64,000 nucleotides of DNA, taken from assembly GCA_934271195.1 (NCBI GenBank), contig CAKQRB010000052.1, positions 8,438-72,437 on the forward strand, given 5' to 3'. Shown one piece after another: positions 43,720 to 52,249 of the stretch (the first letter of the stretch is position 1; each line of letters starts with the position of its first letter). The notes beneath the pieces were generated by a model. It had not been told where the DNA came from. It was given only the letters and a program-made list of their open reading frames with translations, and did no database searches. The translations under genes were made by a program, and so were the position numbers. This DNA is from an uncultured Alphaproteobacteria bacterium (lineage in GTDB: Bacteria; Pseudomonadota; Alphaproteobacteria; RF32; CAG-239).

Positions 43720-45140
43720 GGAATGTAGACCGTGTGAAGCATATTAGTCCTTCCCTTTTTGCCAAGCGGGAAACCGGCCGTAATAATAATGAAATCACCA
43801 GACTTCGCATATCCGTTTTCCTTGACCAATTTAATGGCAATTTCTTCCACCTTGTCAAAGCTTTTATAACTCTCTTTATTAAGAAAAGGTTTCGTTCCCC
43901 AAACCAGTGCCATCCTCCGAGCCACTTCTGCATCTGGTGTAACGGCAAGAATAGGCTGAGTCGGACGTTCACGCGCTGCCAGCAATGTCGTAAATCCGGA
44001 AGTCGTATAAGTCACAATCGCCGATACATTTTTCAAAACTCCGGAAATCTCACTGGCCGCAAAAGTAATGGCATCTGCCTCTCCGCAACAACAAGGATGA
44101 ATGCGAGAATTTTCCATATGTTTGTAAAACAACGGATCAGCCTCGACTTTGGTAATAATGCTGTTCATCATTCTTACGGCTTCAACCGGATATTTTCCGG
44201 CCGCACTCTCGGCTGACAGCATAACCACATCGGCGCCATCATACACGGCAGTCGCCACATCGGAAACCTCGGCGCGTGTCGGACTGGGATTATTAATCAT
44301 CGATTCCAACATCTGAGTTGCCACAATCACCGGACGCGCATATTTGCGGCAGGCCGTCACAATCCGCTTTTGCAAAACAGGTACCGTCGGCAACGGACAT
44401 TCCACGCCCAAATCGCCGCGCGCTACCATAATAGCGTCCGAAAGCTCAATAATCTGCTCCAGATCATCAATGGCGCTCGGCTTTTCCAGTTTGGAAATCA
44501 GCCAAGCCTTATCGCCGATAAGCTCACGCGCATAGCGCACATCGTCAGCAGACTGCACAAAAGACATACCAATCCAGTCAACCCCGAGTTTAAGTGCAAA
44601 CTTTAAGTCGTCTTTGTCTTTCTCGGTAATAGCCGAAATCGGCAACTGCGTATTCGGCAGGTTCACGCCTTTATGACTTGACAAATAGCCTCCGACCTTA
44701 ACAATCGTCCGCATCATATGGTCATTCGCTTCTTCCACGTCCAAAACAATACTGCCGTCATTAAGCAAAAGCTCGTCACCGGCTTTGACCGCGGCAAAAA
44801 TCTCGGGATGCGGCAAATTAACGCGAGTAACATCACCGGGGACTTTATCCATATCCAAAACAAAAGACTGCCCGTCTTTCAAAAAGACCTTGCCGTCGGC
44901 AAACTCGCCAACCCTGAGTTTTGGCCCCTGCATATCGGCCAGAATGGAAATATGAACTTTCTTTTCCTTCTCAAGCTTGCGCACAATCTCATAACGTTCC
45001 TTATGCTCTTCATGAGTTCCATGGCTGAAATTAAAGCGAAATCCGTCCACACCGGCATCAATCAATTTTTCAATTTGTTCACGGGTTGAAGAAGACGGAC
45101 CGATGGTTGCAAGAATTTTTGTTTTGGTTTTTTGCGGCAT
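43716..45140 (-). CDS. pyk: Pyruvate kinase
   Basis: Last step of glycolysis, PEP + ADP to pyruvate + ATP. The 474-residue protein has KILATIGPSSST, NFSHGTHEEH, LADMQGPKLRVG, LISKLEKPSAIDDL (catalytic lysine region), MVARGDLGVECPL and MLSAESAAGKYPVEAV. The C-terminal domain is full length. GAGGTGTCAT precedes the start. The stop codon lies inside the right arm of the palindromic element, whose insertion may therefore have set the present C-terminus (LHTVYIP). Confidence 0.97.
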   Translation of the reverse strand: MPQKTKTKILATIGPSSSTREQIEKLIDAGVDGFRFNFSHGTHEEHKERYEIVRKLEKEKKVHISILADMQGPKLRVGEFADGKVFLKDGQSFVLDMDKVPGDVTRVNLPHPEIFAAVKAGDELLLNDGSIVLDVEEANDHMMRTIVKVGGYLSSHKGVNLPNTQLPISAITEKDKDDLKFALKLGVDWIGMSFVQSADDVRYARELIGDKAWLISKLEKPSAIDDLEQIIELSDAIMVARGDLGVECPLPTVPVLQKRIVTACRKYARPVIVATQMLESMINNPSPTRAEVSDVATAVYDGADVVMLSAESAAGKYPVEAVRMMNSIITKVEADPLFYKHMENSRIHPCCCGEADAITFAASEISGVLKNVSAIVTYTTSGFTTLLAARERPTQPILAVTPDAEVARRMALVWGTKPFLNKESYKSFDKVEEIAIKLVKENGYAKSGDFIIITAGFPLGKKGRTNMLHTVYIP

Positions 45141-45280
45141 ATGACACCTCGTAAAAATTTAAATCAGAATACTGACAGCAATATCAAAAATAAGTTAATA
45201 GCTTATTAAACTTATTATTGTAAAACACAAACATCTTTGTTAACTTATACCACGAAGTAATTAATTTTTAGGAGAAAACA

Positions 45281-45541
45281 ATGAGTGAAGAAGAACAAAA
45301 ATCAGATGTCGGCGGCATTGCGGCTGACCGTCTGCGTTCGCTGATTGAACGAATTGAACGTCTGGAAGAAGAGAAAAAAGGCATCAGCTCCGACATCCGC
45401 GACATTTTTGCCGAAGCCAAAGGCGCCGGATTCGATGTCAAAACCATGCGCACAATCCTCAAACTGCGCAAGATGAACGCCGCCGACCGCGACGAGCAGG
45501 AGTTCCTGATTGAGACCTACCGCAAAGCTCTGGACATTTAA
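45281..45541 (+). CDS. gapR: Nucleoid-associated protein GapR (DUF2312)
   Basis: An 86-residue protein with the DUF2312 pattern: DRLRSLIERIERLEEEKKGI, a coiled coil, then DIFAEAKGAGFDVKTMRTIL and KLRKMNAADRDEQE. In Caulobacter GapR binds overtwisted AT-rich DNA ahead of forks and polymerases and stimulates type II topoisomerases. The family is a good marker of Alphaproteobacteria. TTTTAGGAGAAAACA precedes the ATG and it has its own terminator. Confidence 0.95.
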   Translation: MSEEEQKSDVGGIAADRLRSLIERIERLEEEKKGISSDIRDIFAEAKGAGFDVKTMRTILKLRKMNAADRDEQEFLIETYRKALDI

Positions 45542-45545
45542 GTCA

Positions 45546-45574
45546 AAAGCCCGTTATGCAAACGGGCTTTTTTT
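45546..45574 (+). terminator. Intrinsic terminator of gapR
   Basis: AAAGCCCGTT and AACGGGCTTT form a 10-bp stem with a 5-base loop, followed by T residues. It abuts the stop codon of the convergent ChrA-like gene. Confidence 0.9.
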
Positions 45575-46091
45575 ACAGTTTGAGCACAATTCCGACAACC
45601 GCGCCCAAAAGAATATAAACTATCGGATGCAGCTTGATAAAATGGATAGCCGCAAAGAACGCCATACAGATAACCGCAGTCAAAATATTGACAACCGCCA
45701 GATTAAACAACTGTACTGAAGCGCCGAAAATAAGCGCCACCACTGCCGGACGAACAGCGTAAAAACCTGTTTGCAGATAACAATTGTCCTTAAATCGAAA
45801 CAACATTTTGCTCACCCAGACAATCACAATCAACGATGGCAGCGTCAGCCCGAACGTCGCAATCATACCGCCCCAAACACCGGCAGTGTTAAAACCGGCA
45901 TAAGTGGACATATTCACCCCGAGCGGCCCCGGTGTGGATTCTGAAATTGCAATCATATCCGCCAGTTCCTGATAAGAAAACCAACCGTATTTATCACTCA
46001 GATTAAACAAAAACGGCACCGTCACCAAACCGCCGCCGATAGCCAGCAGGCCGATTTTAAAAAACTCCCAGAACAACAAAACGTAAATCAT
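45573..46091 (-). CDS. Short-chain chromate transporter family protein, subunit 2
   Basis: 172 residues, hydrophobic, with the CHR-domain blocks FKIGLLAIGGGLVTVPFL and SESTPGPLGVNMSTYAGFNTAG. Starts at a TAATG overlap with the gene upstream, so the two are coupled. Half-size CHR proteins usually occur as such pairs and form one transporter. Substrate may be chromate or another oxyanion; the family name is not proof of function. Confidence 0.9.
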   Translation of the reverse strand: MIYVLLFWEFFKIGLLAIGGGLVTVPFLFNLSDKYGWFSYQELADMIAISESTPGPLGVNMSTYAGFNTAGVWGGMIATFGLTLPSLIVIVWVSKMLFRFKDNCYLQTGFYAVRPAVVALIFGASVQLFNLAVVNILTAVICMAFFAAIHFIKLHPIVYILLGAVVGIVLKL

Positions 46092-46627
46092 TATCTGCTC
46101 CTCCGCTTTTGCAAAACGACGCCAAAAGCCACGGCCAAAAACACAATGACCGCCGGTGAAACCTTCAGCCCCAGCAACAGCCCGAAACTGACGACCAAAA
46201 TTCCCAGACCGGTTTTGTCTCGGATTCCTTTTTTCCAAAAAGAAATCAACGTTTCCGCAATCAGAGCCACAACCACGATTCGAATACCGGTAAAAGCATG
46301 CGCCACATACGGATTATCCAAAAAATTCCTCAGCAGCGAAGCAATCAGCATAATCAAAATCATTGACGGCGCAATAATACCGAAAGTTGCAACCACAGCA
46401 CCGGTTTTGGCCCTCATTTTATAACCGCAGAAAGTCGCCACATTCACGGCAATAATCCCCGGCGTACACTGTCCGATGGAAAAATAATCCATCAGATCGG
46501 ATTCGCTTATCCATTTACGCCTGTCCGCAAGCTCGGCCTTTAAAAGCGGAATCATTGCATAACCGCCGCCAAACGTAAACATTCCGACCTTAAAAAAAGA
46601 AAAAAACAACTGCCATAACAATTTCAT
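46091..46627 (-). CDS. Short-chain chromate transporter family protein, subunit 1
   Basis: 178 residues with CHR blocks FKVGMFTFGGGYAMIPLL and SIGQCTPGIIAVNVATFCGY. GAGGA precedes the ATG. It forms a two-gene operon with the following homologue, and the two are about equally long. It is divergent from pntAA. Confidence 0.9.
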   Translation of the reverse strand: MKLLWQLFFSFFKVGMFTFGGGYAMIPLLKAELADRRKWISESDLMDYFSIGQCTPGIIAVNVATFCGYKMRAKTGAVVATFGIIAPSMILIMLIASLLRNFLDNPYVAHAFTGIRIVVVALIAETLISFWKKGIRDKTGLGILVVSFGLLLGLKVSPAVIVFLAVAFGVVLQKRRSR

Positions 46628-46711
46628 AACATTATCCTCTGGTTTTCTTTAAGCTAATTATTATATCGTTAGCAGACAAGAGACAAGAAAATTTTCCAAT
46701 AAGGATAAAGA

Positions 46712-47818
46712 ATGATTATTGCGTTGCCCAAAGAAACCACTCCGCACGAAAAACGCGTTGCGCTGACGCCTGAAATTGTCAGCAGGCTCATCACCTGGGG
46801 ATATCAGGTCAGGGTTGAAAAAGATGCCGGAACGGCTGCCGGTTTTTCTGACAAGAATTATCACAGCGCCGGAGCCGAAATTGCCGAAGGAGCCGCCCAA
46901 ACTTACGCCGGCGCGAACATTGTCTGCAAAATCTGGGCACCCCTGCCCGCTGAAGACAAATACTTAAAAAAAAGCATGACCGTTATCGCCAATTTTCAAA
47001 CGCTCGGCAATATAAAACGCACCGACAAATTCGCCGCCCTCGGCCTGACCTGTTTCGCGCTGGAGATGATACCGCGGACTTCCCGCGCCCAGTCAATGGA
47101 CATCTTATCGTCCCAAAGCAACCTCGCCGGATACAAAGCGGTTATTGAAGCGGTCAAACGTCTGGACAAAGCCGTCCCGATGCTGATGACCGCCGCCGGT
47201 ACGATTTCTCCGGCAAAAGTACTGATTCTGGGCGCAGGCGTTGCCGGACTGCAGGCCGTTGCAACCGCCAAACGTCTGGGTGCGCAGGTCTACGCTTCCG
47301 ATATCCGCCCTCAGGTCAGGGAACAAGTTGAATCCCTCGGCGGCAGATTTCTGGACATTGAAACCGATGAAAGTCTGGAAAATGCCGGCGGATACGCCAA
47401 AGAAACCACCAAAGACTATCAGAAAAAACAAAAACAGGCTATTACCGAACAACTCAAAAAAACCGACATCTTAATCACAACAGCTCTCATCCCCGGAAAA
47501 ACGGCCCCTCTTCTGATTGACAAAGAAATGCTGGCGCTGATGCCGGACGGCAGTATCGCTCTTGACATGGCCGCTTCATCAGGCGGCAATATCGAAGGCT
47601 CGGCCGAAGGCAAAGAAACCGAGGTCTCGGGTGTCAGGGTACTGGGCGCCTCCAATCTGGCGTCAGAACTTCCCAATACCGCCAGCCGACTGTTTGCCAA
47701 TAATATTTATAACTTCTTAAATGCCATGTACGATTCGGAAGAACACAAAATCATTTTCCGTTTTGAAGACGAACTTGTCAACAAAACCTGCATATGCAAA
47801 GACGGAGAAATAAGATGA
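46712..47818 (+). CDS. pntAA: NAD(P) transhydrogenase subunit alpha, part 1 (PntAA)
   Basis: Soluble NAD(H)-binding domain I of the proton-translocating transhydrogenase. 368 residues: [19 protein letters not shown] at the start, then the Rossmann nucleotide site [22 protein letters not shown] and [12 protein letters not shown]. Ends with a cysteine pair (CICK). ATAAGGATAAAG precedes the ATG. Splitting of alpha into two genes is typical for Alphaproteobacteria. Confidence 0.97.
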   Translation: MIIALPKETTPHEKRVALTPEIVSRLITWGYQVRVEKDAGTAAGFSDKNYHSAGAEIAEGAAQTYAGANIVCKIWAPLPAEDKYLKKSMTVIANFQTLGNIKRTDKFAALGLTCFALEMIPRTSRAQSMDILSSQSNLAGYKAVIEAVKRLDKAVPMLMTAAGTISPAKVLILGAGVAGLQAVATAKRLGAQVYASDIRPQVREQVESLGGRFLDIETDESLENAGGYAKETTKDYQKKQKQAITEQLKKTDILITTALIPGKTAPLLIDKEMLALMPDGSIALDMAASSGGNIEGSAEGKETEVSGVRVLGASNLASELPNTASRLFANNIYNFLNAMYDSEEHKIIFRFEDELVNKTCICKDGEIR

Positions 47819-48114
47819 TAGATATTTGGTCCCTGCTCACGATTTTGGTTTTGGCCTGTTTTGTCGGCTACTTTGTCGTCTGGGGCGTAACGCCAGCGCT
47901 GCATTCTCCGCTCATGAGCGTATCCAACGCCATTTCCGGAATCATTATTGTCGGCGCGCTGATAACCGCCGGCGTAGCAGAGATGAATACCTCAAAAATC
48001 TTCGGTCTGATTGCCGTATTTCTGGCCAGTGTAAACATCTTTGGCGGCTTTGCCGTTTCACACCGCATGCTGATAATGTTCAAAAAGAAAAAATTTCCTG
48101 AGGAGAAAAAATAA
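47815..48114 (+). CDS. pntAB: NAD(P) transhydrogenase subunit alpha, part 2 (PntAB)
   Basis: Membrane part of the alpha subunit, 99 residues with three hydrophobic segments ([20 protein letters not shown], then IVGALITAG and the [17 protein letters not shown] helix). The start ATG overlaps the pntAA stop (ATGA); a longer frame from 47794 lies inside pntAA. Confidence 0.95.
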   Translation: MIDIWSLLTILVLACFVGYFVVWGVTPALHSPLMSVSNAISGIIIVGALITAGVAEMNTSKIFGLIAVFLASVNIFGGFAVSHRMLIMFKKKKFPEEKK

Positions 48115-49478
48115 TGAATAACGCATTCTTCTCAGCGTCCTATTTGCTATCAGGGATCTTGTTCATTCTGGCAATCCGCGGGCTGGCCTCTCCTCAAACG
48201 GCCCGCAAGGGCAACATTCTCGGTATGCTTGGCATGACCATTGCCATCGTAATAACGTTAATGCTGCCGGAAATCAAAGACATCTACTGGATTCTGCTGA
48301 TGATACTCAGTGGCGGACTGGTCGGAACCATTTTTGCATTAAAAGTAAAAATGACGGCGCTTCCGCAAATGGTTGCCGCATTTAACGGACTGGGAGGACT
48401 TGCCGCCGTTTTTATCTCCGCAGCCGAAATTGCCGCCGGTTCCCAGGCCCGTCTGGAAGCCTCTTTCGGAATGCTCATCGGTGCCGTCGCTTTCTCCGGC
48501 TCGCTGATAGCCTTTGCCAAACTTCAGGGGATTATGTCGCCCAAAGCCATCATATTTGCCGGACAACAAAGCATAAATCTGTTTTTTGTTCTTGCCATTA
48601 TCGGCTTAACCGCCGCTTACATAATCAACGGCAATATTGAATTATTTGAGATTCTAGTCTGCCTGTCAATCGTTTTTGGACTACTGTTGATTCTGCCGAT
48701 TGGCGGTGCCGATATGCCGGTTGTCATATCGGTTCTTAACGCTTACTCCGGCTGGGCGGCCGTGGGTATCGGTTTTTCCTTAAACAATGTTTTGATGATT
48801 ATTGTCGGAGCAATCGTCGGCGCCGGCGGCGCAATCCTGTCTTACATTATGACAAAAGCCATGAACCGCTTGCTGCTCAGCGTCATGCTTGGCGGATTCG
48901 GACTGGAAAAAACCGAAGACCTGCAACAAAATTCCCGTGACCGCAAAGTTGCCAAAGCTGGGAATCCGCAGGACGCCGCATTTATTATGGAAAATGCCAA
49001 CAAAGTCATCATCGTTCCCGGTTACGGCATGGCCGTTGCTCAGGCACAGTATGTCTTAAAAGAAATGGCCGATGACCTCCGCAAAGACGGTGTAGAAGTA
49101 AAATACGCCATTCATCCGGTCGCTGGACGAATGCCCGGTCATATGAACGTTCTGCTTGCCGAGGCTAATGTTCCGTATGAAGACGTCTATGAACTGGAAG
49201 AAATCAACCGCGAATTTGCTTCGGCTGATGTTGCTTATGTTATCGGCGCCAACGACGTAACCAATCCGCTGGCCAAAACCGCCCCAGATTCGCCGATTTT
49301 CGGTATGCCGATATTAGAAGTCGAAAAAGCCCGCACCGTGTTTTTTGTAAAGCGTTCTTTAGGCGCAGGCTATTCCGGTATCGAAAACCCGCTGCTCTTT
49401 GCAGATAATACAATCATGCTGTACGGTGATGCCAAAAAAGTCACTGAAGAAATCGTCTCGGCGCTGGAACAAAAATAA
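48114..49478 (+). CDS. pntB: NAD(P) transhydrogenase subunit beta
   Basis: 454 residues: eight or nine membrane segments, then the cytosolic NADP(H)-binding domain with VIIVPGYGMAVAQAQY, HPVAGRMPGHMNVLLAEA and GANDVTNPLAKT. The start overlaps the pntAB stop (TAATG). The complex couples proton entry to NADPH formation from NADH. Confidence 0.97.
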   Translation: MNNAFFSASYLLSGILFILAIRGLASPQTARKGNILGMLGMTIAIVITLMLPEIKDIYWILLMILSGGLVGTIFALKVKMTALPQMVAAFNGLGGLAAVFISAAEIAAGSQARLEASFGMLIGAVAFSGSLIAFAKLQGIMSPKAIIFAGQQSINLFFVLAIIGLTAAYIINGNIELFEILVCLSIVFGLLLILPIGGADMPVVISVLNAYSGWAAVGIGFSLNNVLMIIVGAIVGAGGAILSYIMTKAMNRLLLSVMLGGFGLEKTEDLQQNSRDRKVAKAGNPQDAAFIMENANKVIIVPGYGMAVAQAQYVLKEMADDLRKDGVEVKYAIHPVAGRMPGHMNVLLAEANVPYEDVYELEEINREFASADVAYVIGANDVTNPLAKTAPDSPIFGMPILEVEKARTVFFVKRSLGAGYSGIENPLLFADNTIMLYGDAKKVTEEIVSALEQK

Positions 49479-49533
49479 CAATAAAAAATAAACGACTCTA
49501 TAAAAAGAGGAAAATAAAACTAAACATTAAAAC

Positions 49534-49560
49534 ACCGTCTGAACAAACTGTTCAAACGGT
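49534..49560. terminator. Terminator between pntB and the convergent gene
   Basis: ACCGTCTGAACA pairs with TGTTCAAACGGT with one mismatch and a 3-base loop. On the minus strand GTGTTTTAATG follows; on the plus strand the T run is short. It probably serves both convergent genes. Confidence 0.65.
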
Positions 49561-49569
49561 ATCTTAAAT

Positions 49570-50058
49570 TCAGGGACTAACCCATTTTTGGCTATAGACC
49601 GGCAAAGCATCCGGAAAATTGCTGTAGACCTTTATTTGCAGGCTGTTTTTTGTAGTAACCACCTGCAGCCGGAACTCTTCTCCGCTGTCGGCAAATTTTC
49701 CCAAACACATCTCTTTGACACTGCTGTCTCCCGTCATAAAAATTTCAGAAAGAACTGTCACTGGCATATTTTTGCTCTGACGCCTGCCATTCAGATACAA
49801 CTCTTTTCCCCGAAAATAAATTCTTTTCAAAACGTAGAGCATTTGTAAATTGTCGTCCCAGATAAATTCAACCCCGAGCTCCGGTATTGAAAAATATTCA
49901 TTTTTCGGCGGATGCCGGTAAACCGGATCAACTTCGGCCTGACGAACAAGACGATTAGGAACAAACTCACCTTCGGTATTTCCGTTAAAGTGCTGGCAAA
50001 AACATTTCAAAGGTAGAAACATTGCCGCAAACATAAGTAAACAAAATAATTTTCTCAT
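49570..50058 (-). CDS. Exported protein of unknown function
   Basis: 162 residues with a signal peptide (about 1-21, MRKLFCLLMFAAMFLPLKCF then C). The mature part is beta-rich, with a FSIPELGVEFIWDDNLQMLY segment, and contains one Cys. It lacks a canonical lipobox. No family recognised. It is probably periplasmic. No good Shine-Dalgarno sequence precedes the ATG. Confidence 0.65.
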   Translation of the reverse strand: MRKLFCLLMFAAMFLPLKCFCQHFNGNTEGEFVPNRLVRQAEVDPVYRHPPKNEYFSIPELGVEFIWDDNLQMLYVLKRIYFRGKELYLNGRRQSKNMPVTVLSEIFMTGDSSVKEMCLGKFADSGEEFRLQVVTTKNSLQIKVYSNFPDALPVYSQKWVSP

Positions 50059-50128
50059 ATTCTAAAATTTATAATAATACTTAATTCCGCACCACATTAG
50101 CATAAAAAACATTTTTGTCGAGTCATAA

Positions 50129-50680
50129 TCACCAATACAAAAGCAGAGCAAACAGCAAAAAACCATAAATCAGTATACCGGAAACAAACATCCCCGCCAC
50201 ACGAAAATCCGCTCGTGACGGCATGGCATTTTCAATAATAATCGTCTGCAAAAGCACATACAAAATGTAGTTTGTCAAATTCATCGGCAGTTGTGGCAAA
50301 ATATAACGATTGATGTAAAAACCGAGTGGCAACAGCAATAACGGCGCCATGGCTGCCGGCACGGCATTATAATATGTCACATTCTGAAAACCTACGCTTC
50401 CCATCACATAATAACCGTTCAAATCCCGTTTCGGCCAAAGACTGAAATTCACCGGACGAGCGTTCATCAGCAACCCGACCCAATAATGCATAAATTCATG
50501 CAAAATCGTCCCTGGAATATTCACCAGCGCCGACAACCACAAACTGCGATAAGCAGCATATTTTGCCCGCACCAGAAAAATCACCAGCAAAATCAAATAA
50601 AAGCGATTATCAGCCACCGTCCAAAAAAGCTCTGAACTATTCCAGTAAGACGCCAGTTTTTGCCAAATTTCATACAGCAT
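50129..50680 (-). CDS. Membrane protein with HExxH motif
   Basis: 183 residues with about five hydrophobic segments. HEFMH (His61, Glu62, His65) in the middle of a hydrophobic stretch has the zinc-metalloprotease pattern of site-2/M50-like intramembrane enzymes. No second conserved M50 motif (NPDG or LDG) is clear, so activity is uncertain. Its start overlaps the tetR stop (TGATG), with AGGAGGG upstream, so it is cotranslated with that regulator. Confidence 0.7.
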   Translation of the reverse strand: MLYEIWQKLASYWNSSELFWTVADNRFYLILLVIFLVRAKYAAYRSLWLSALVNIPGTILHEFMHYWVGLLMNARPVNFSLWPKRDLNGYYVMGSVGFQNVTYYNAVPAAMAPLLLLPLGFYINRYILPQLPMNLTNYILYVLLQTIIIENAMPSRADFRVAGMFVSGILIYGFLLFALLLYW

Positions 50681-51285
50681 CAGCCCTCCTGTCTCAAAAC
50701 TTTCAGACCGGCCAGATAACAATTAAGCAACAGCTTACAAATGTTTTTACGGCTGTGCTTTCCGCCCTGCTGTGTCGCTAAAAAAGAACTCAGGCTGAAC
50801 ATGGCAAGCATCAATACCTGCCGAAAAAGTTTTTTCTCCTTCCGCCCGAAATGGCCGACTTCACGTTCAAAATCCTTCTTCCACACGTCTGCCAGCCTGA
50901 CAAACCGGCGCAGATAAGCAGACGGCAAACTGCTTTCTTTATGGTAAAGATGAAAGTTAAACAAAAGGAACCATAAATTTTCATGCCCCAATACCCAGCC
51001 GGCATAAACATCCGCATACATATTCAGATTTTTATAACTGTCCTGCGAAGGCACAATCTGCCGCATTGCCAGAACCAAATCGTCCAGTGTCTGCATATTC
51101 TGTGCAATCACAAAATTATCCATATTGGCAAATTGATTATAAATCGTCCCGACGGAACAGCCTGACACTTCTGACAACTTGCGCGCTGTCAGAAATTCAG
51201 CCCCTTTCTGTACTACAAGCTTCCGTCCGGTCTTAATTAACAAAGCCCTGATTTCTGCTTTCTTATTGTCTTTTGTATCTGTCAT
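50680..51285 (-). CDS. TetR family transcriptional regulator
   Basis: 201 residues. The N-terminal helix-turn-helix reads AEFLTARKLSEVSGCSVGTI then YNQFANMDNFV, the TetR pattern. The C-terminal ligand domain has no clear relative. It is divergent from 51382 and cotranslated with the membrane HExxH gene. A 13-bp palindrome in the divergent gap (51340-51352) is a candidate operator. Confidence 0.9.
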   Translation of the reverse strand: MTDTKDNKKAEIRALLIKTGRKLVVQKGAEFLTARKLSEVSGCSVGTIYNQFANMDNFVIAQNMQTLDDLVLAMRQIVPSQDSYKNLNMYADVYAGWVLGHENLWFLLFNFHLYHKESSLPSAYLRRFVRLADVWKKDFEREVGHFGRKEKKLFRQVLMLAMFSLSSFLATQQGGKHSRKNICKLLLNCYLAGLKVLRQEG

Positions 51286-51339
51286 TATTATATCATCTTA
51301 ACAAAATATTTGTAAATTAAGGCTATATTAAAACAAATC

Positions 51340-51352
51340 TGAACAGTGTTCA
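51340..51352. promoter_or_regulatory. Palindrome, candidate TetR operator
   Basis: TGAACA-G-TGTTCA, a perfect 13-bp inverted repeat in the 96-bp gap between tetR and the divergent gene at 51382. It follows a TATATT that could be a -10 element for the plus-strand gene. Assignment to the adjacent regulator is an inference. Confidence 0.5.
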
Positions 51353-51381
51353 ATTTTTTTATTGCCGGTAAGGATAAAAAT

Positions 51382-52230
51382 ATGAAAAAGAGTTTTTACA
51401 TCATCGCCACTCTGCTCTGCACAGCTGCTTTTGGGCTCCGTGCTCAGGAAAACGCCGATTTTTATAAAGATATCATGATCTCTGAAGAGCTCAAAATGCA
51501 TGACAAAATGGATGACGCCTCACAACAGGCTCGTAAACTGCTCAAACAAAAACAAAAACCTGTCAAACTCGCCCTGCCGGAGGAAATCGAGCCGGCTCGG
51601 CTGCGCAAACGCAAACCGGTAGAGATCAAAAAAGCCGCGCCGGAAAACTTGTCGCCGGCACCATTCGGACTTCTCTGGGGAGCAACCATTGCCGATATCA
51701 ATGACCTCGGCATCACGCTTAATTCCATCGAAATCAAAGATTATGTCAACACTTTCAGCGCCAAAAACTTGCCCAAATCCGTCATCGGATTCCGGACGGT
51801 TGACGTTGTTTTCGGACAAGAAAACGAACTTTGGCGGATTATCGCTTATGGCAACTTTCTCAATGATGACGCCTCCGCCAGCAAAGTCATGCTTGAATAC
51901 CGCAAATATTATGCCCTTTTGAACAAAAAATACGGCAATGCGCAGGAAACTTATATCCCCGCAGCTACCAACGTTGACCAAAATTCCAAAGATGAATCGG
52001 CACCGGCGTTCGTACCGTGCAAAAACGCCCCCAACCCGCAAAATGCACCGAACTTGTTAAAAAATCTGCAATCGGGACAGACCACGATTTATGCCACTTT
52101 TCAAAACAAAGACACCGGCGCGGCTTTAACAGTCAGCGTTGATGGAGAAGGTAAAAGCTACATCACCATTGACTACAGAAGTTTGAGGATTCTCCGCCGG
52201 CGCGAAGCGCAAACTCTGGATGCTCTATAA
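51382..52230 (+). CDS. Exported protein of unknown function
   Basis: 282 residues with a signal peptide (about 1-21, ending LRAQ). A lysine- and glutamine-rich segment (about 45-85) precedes a globular part beginning FGLLWGATIADINDLGITLN, which resembles small periplasmic proteins that compare calcium-free beta strands; no family can be named. ATG 51382 follows GTAAGGAT. It may be controlled by the divergent TetR regulator. Confidence 0.75.
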   Translation: MKKSFYIIATLLCTAAFGLRAQENADFYKDIMISEELKMHDKMDDASQQARKLLKQKQKPVKLALPEEIEPARLRKRKPVEIKKAAPENLSPAPFGLLWGATIADINDLGITLNSIEIKDYVNTFSAKNLPKSVIGFRTVDVVFGQENELWRIIAYGNFLNDDASASKVMLEYRKYYALLNKKYGNAQETYIPAATNVDQNSKDESAPAFVPCKNAPNPQNAPNLLKNLQSGQTTIYATFQNKDTGAALTVSVDGEGKSYITIDYRSLRILRRREAQTLDAL

Positions 52231-52249
52231 TTTTTAAGGATTGAACAAA

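Noticed and set aside
45573..46238. Longer start for the second ChrA-like gene
   Set aside because: The extra 49 residues overlap the first ChrA gene in another frame; a TAATG overlap gives a natural start at 46091.
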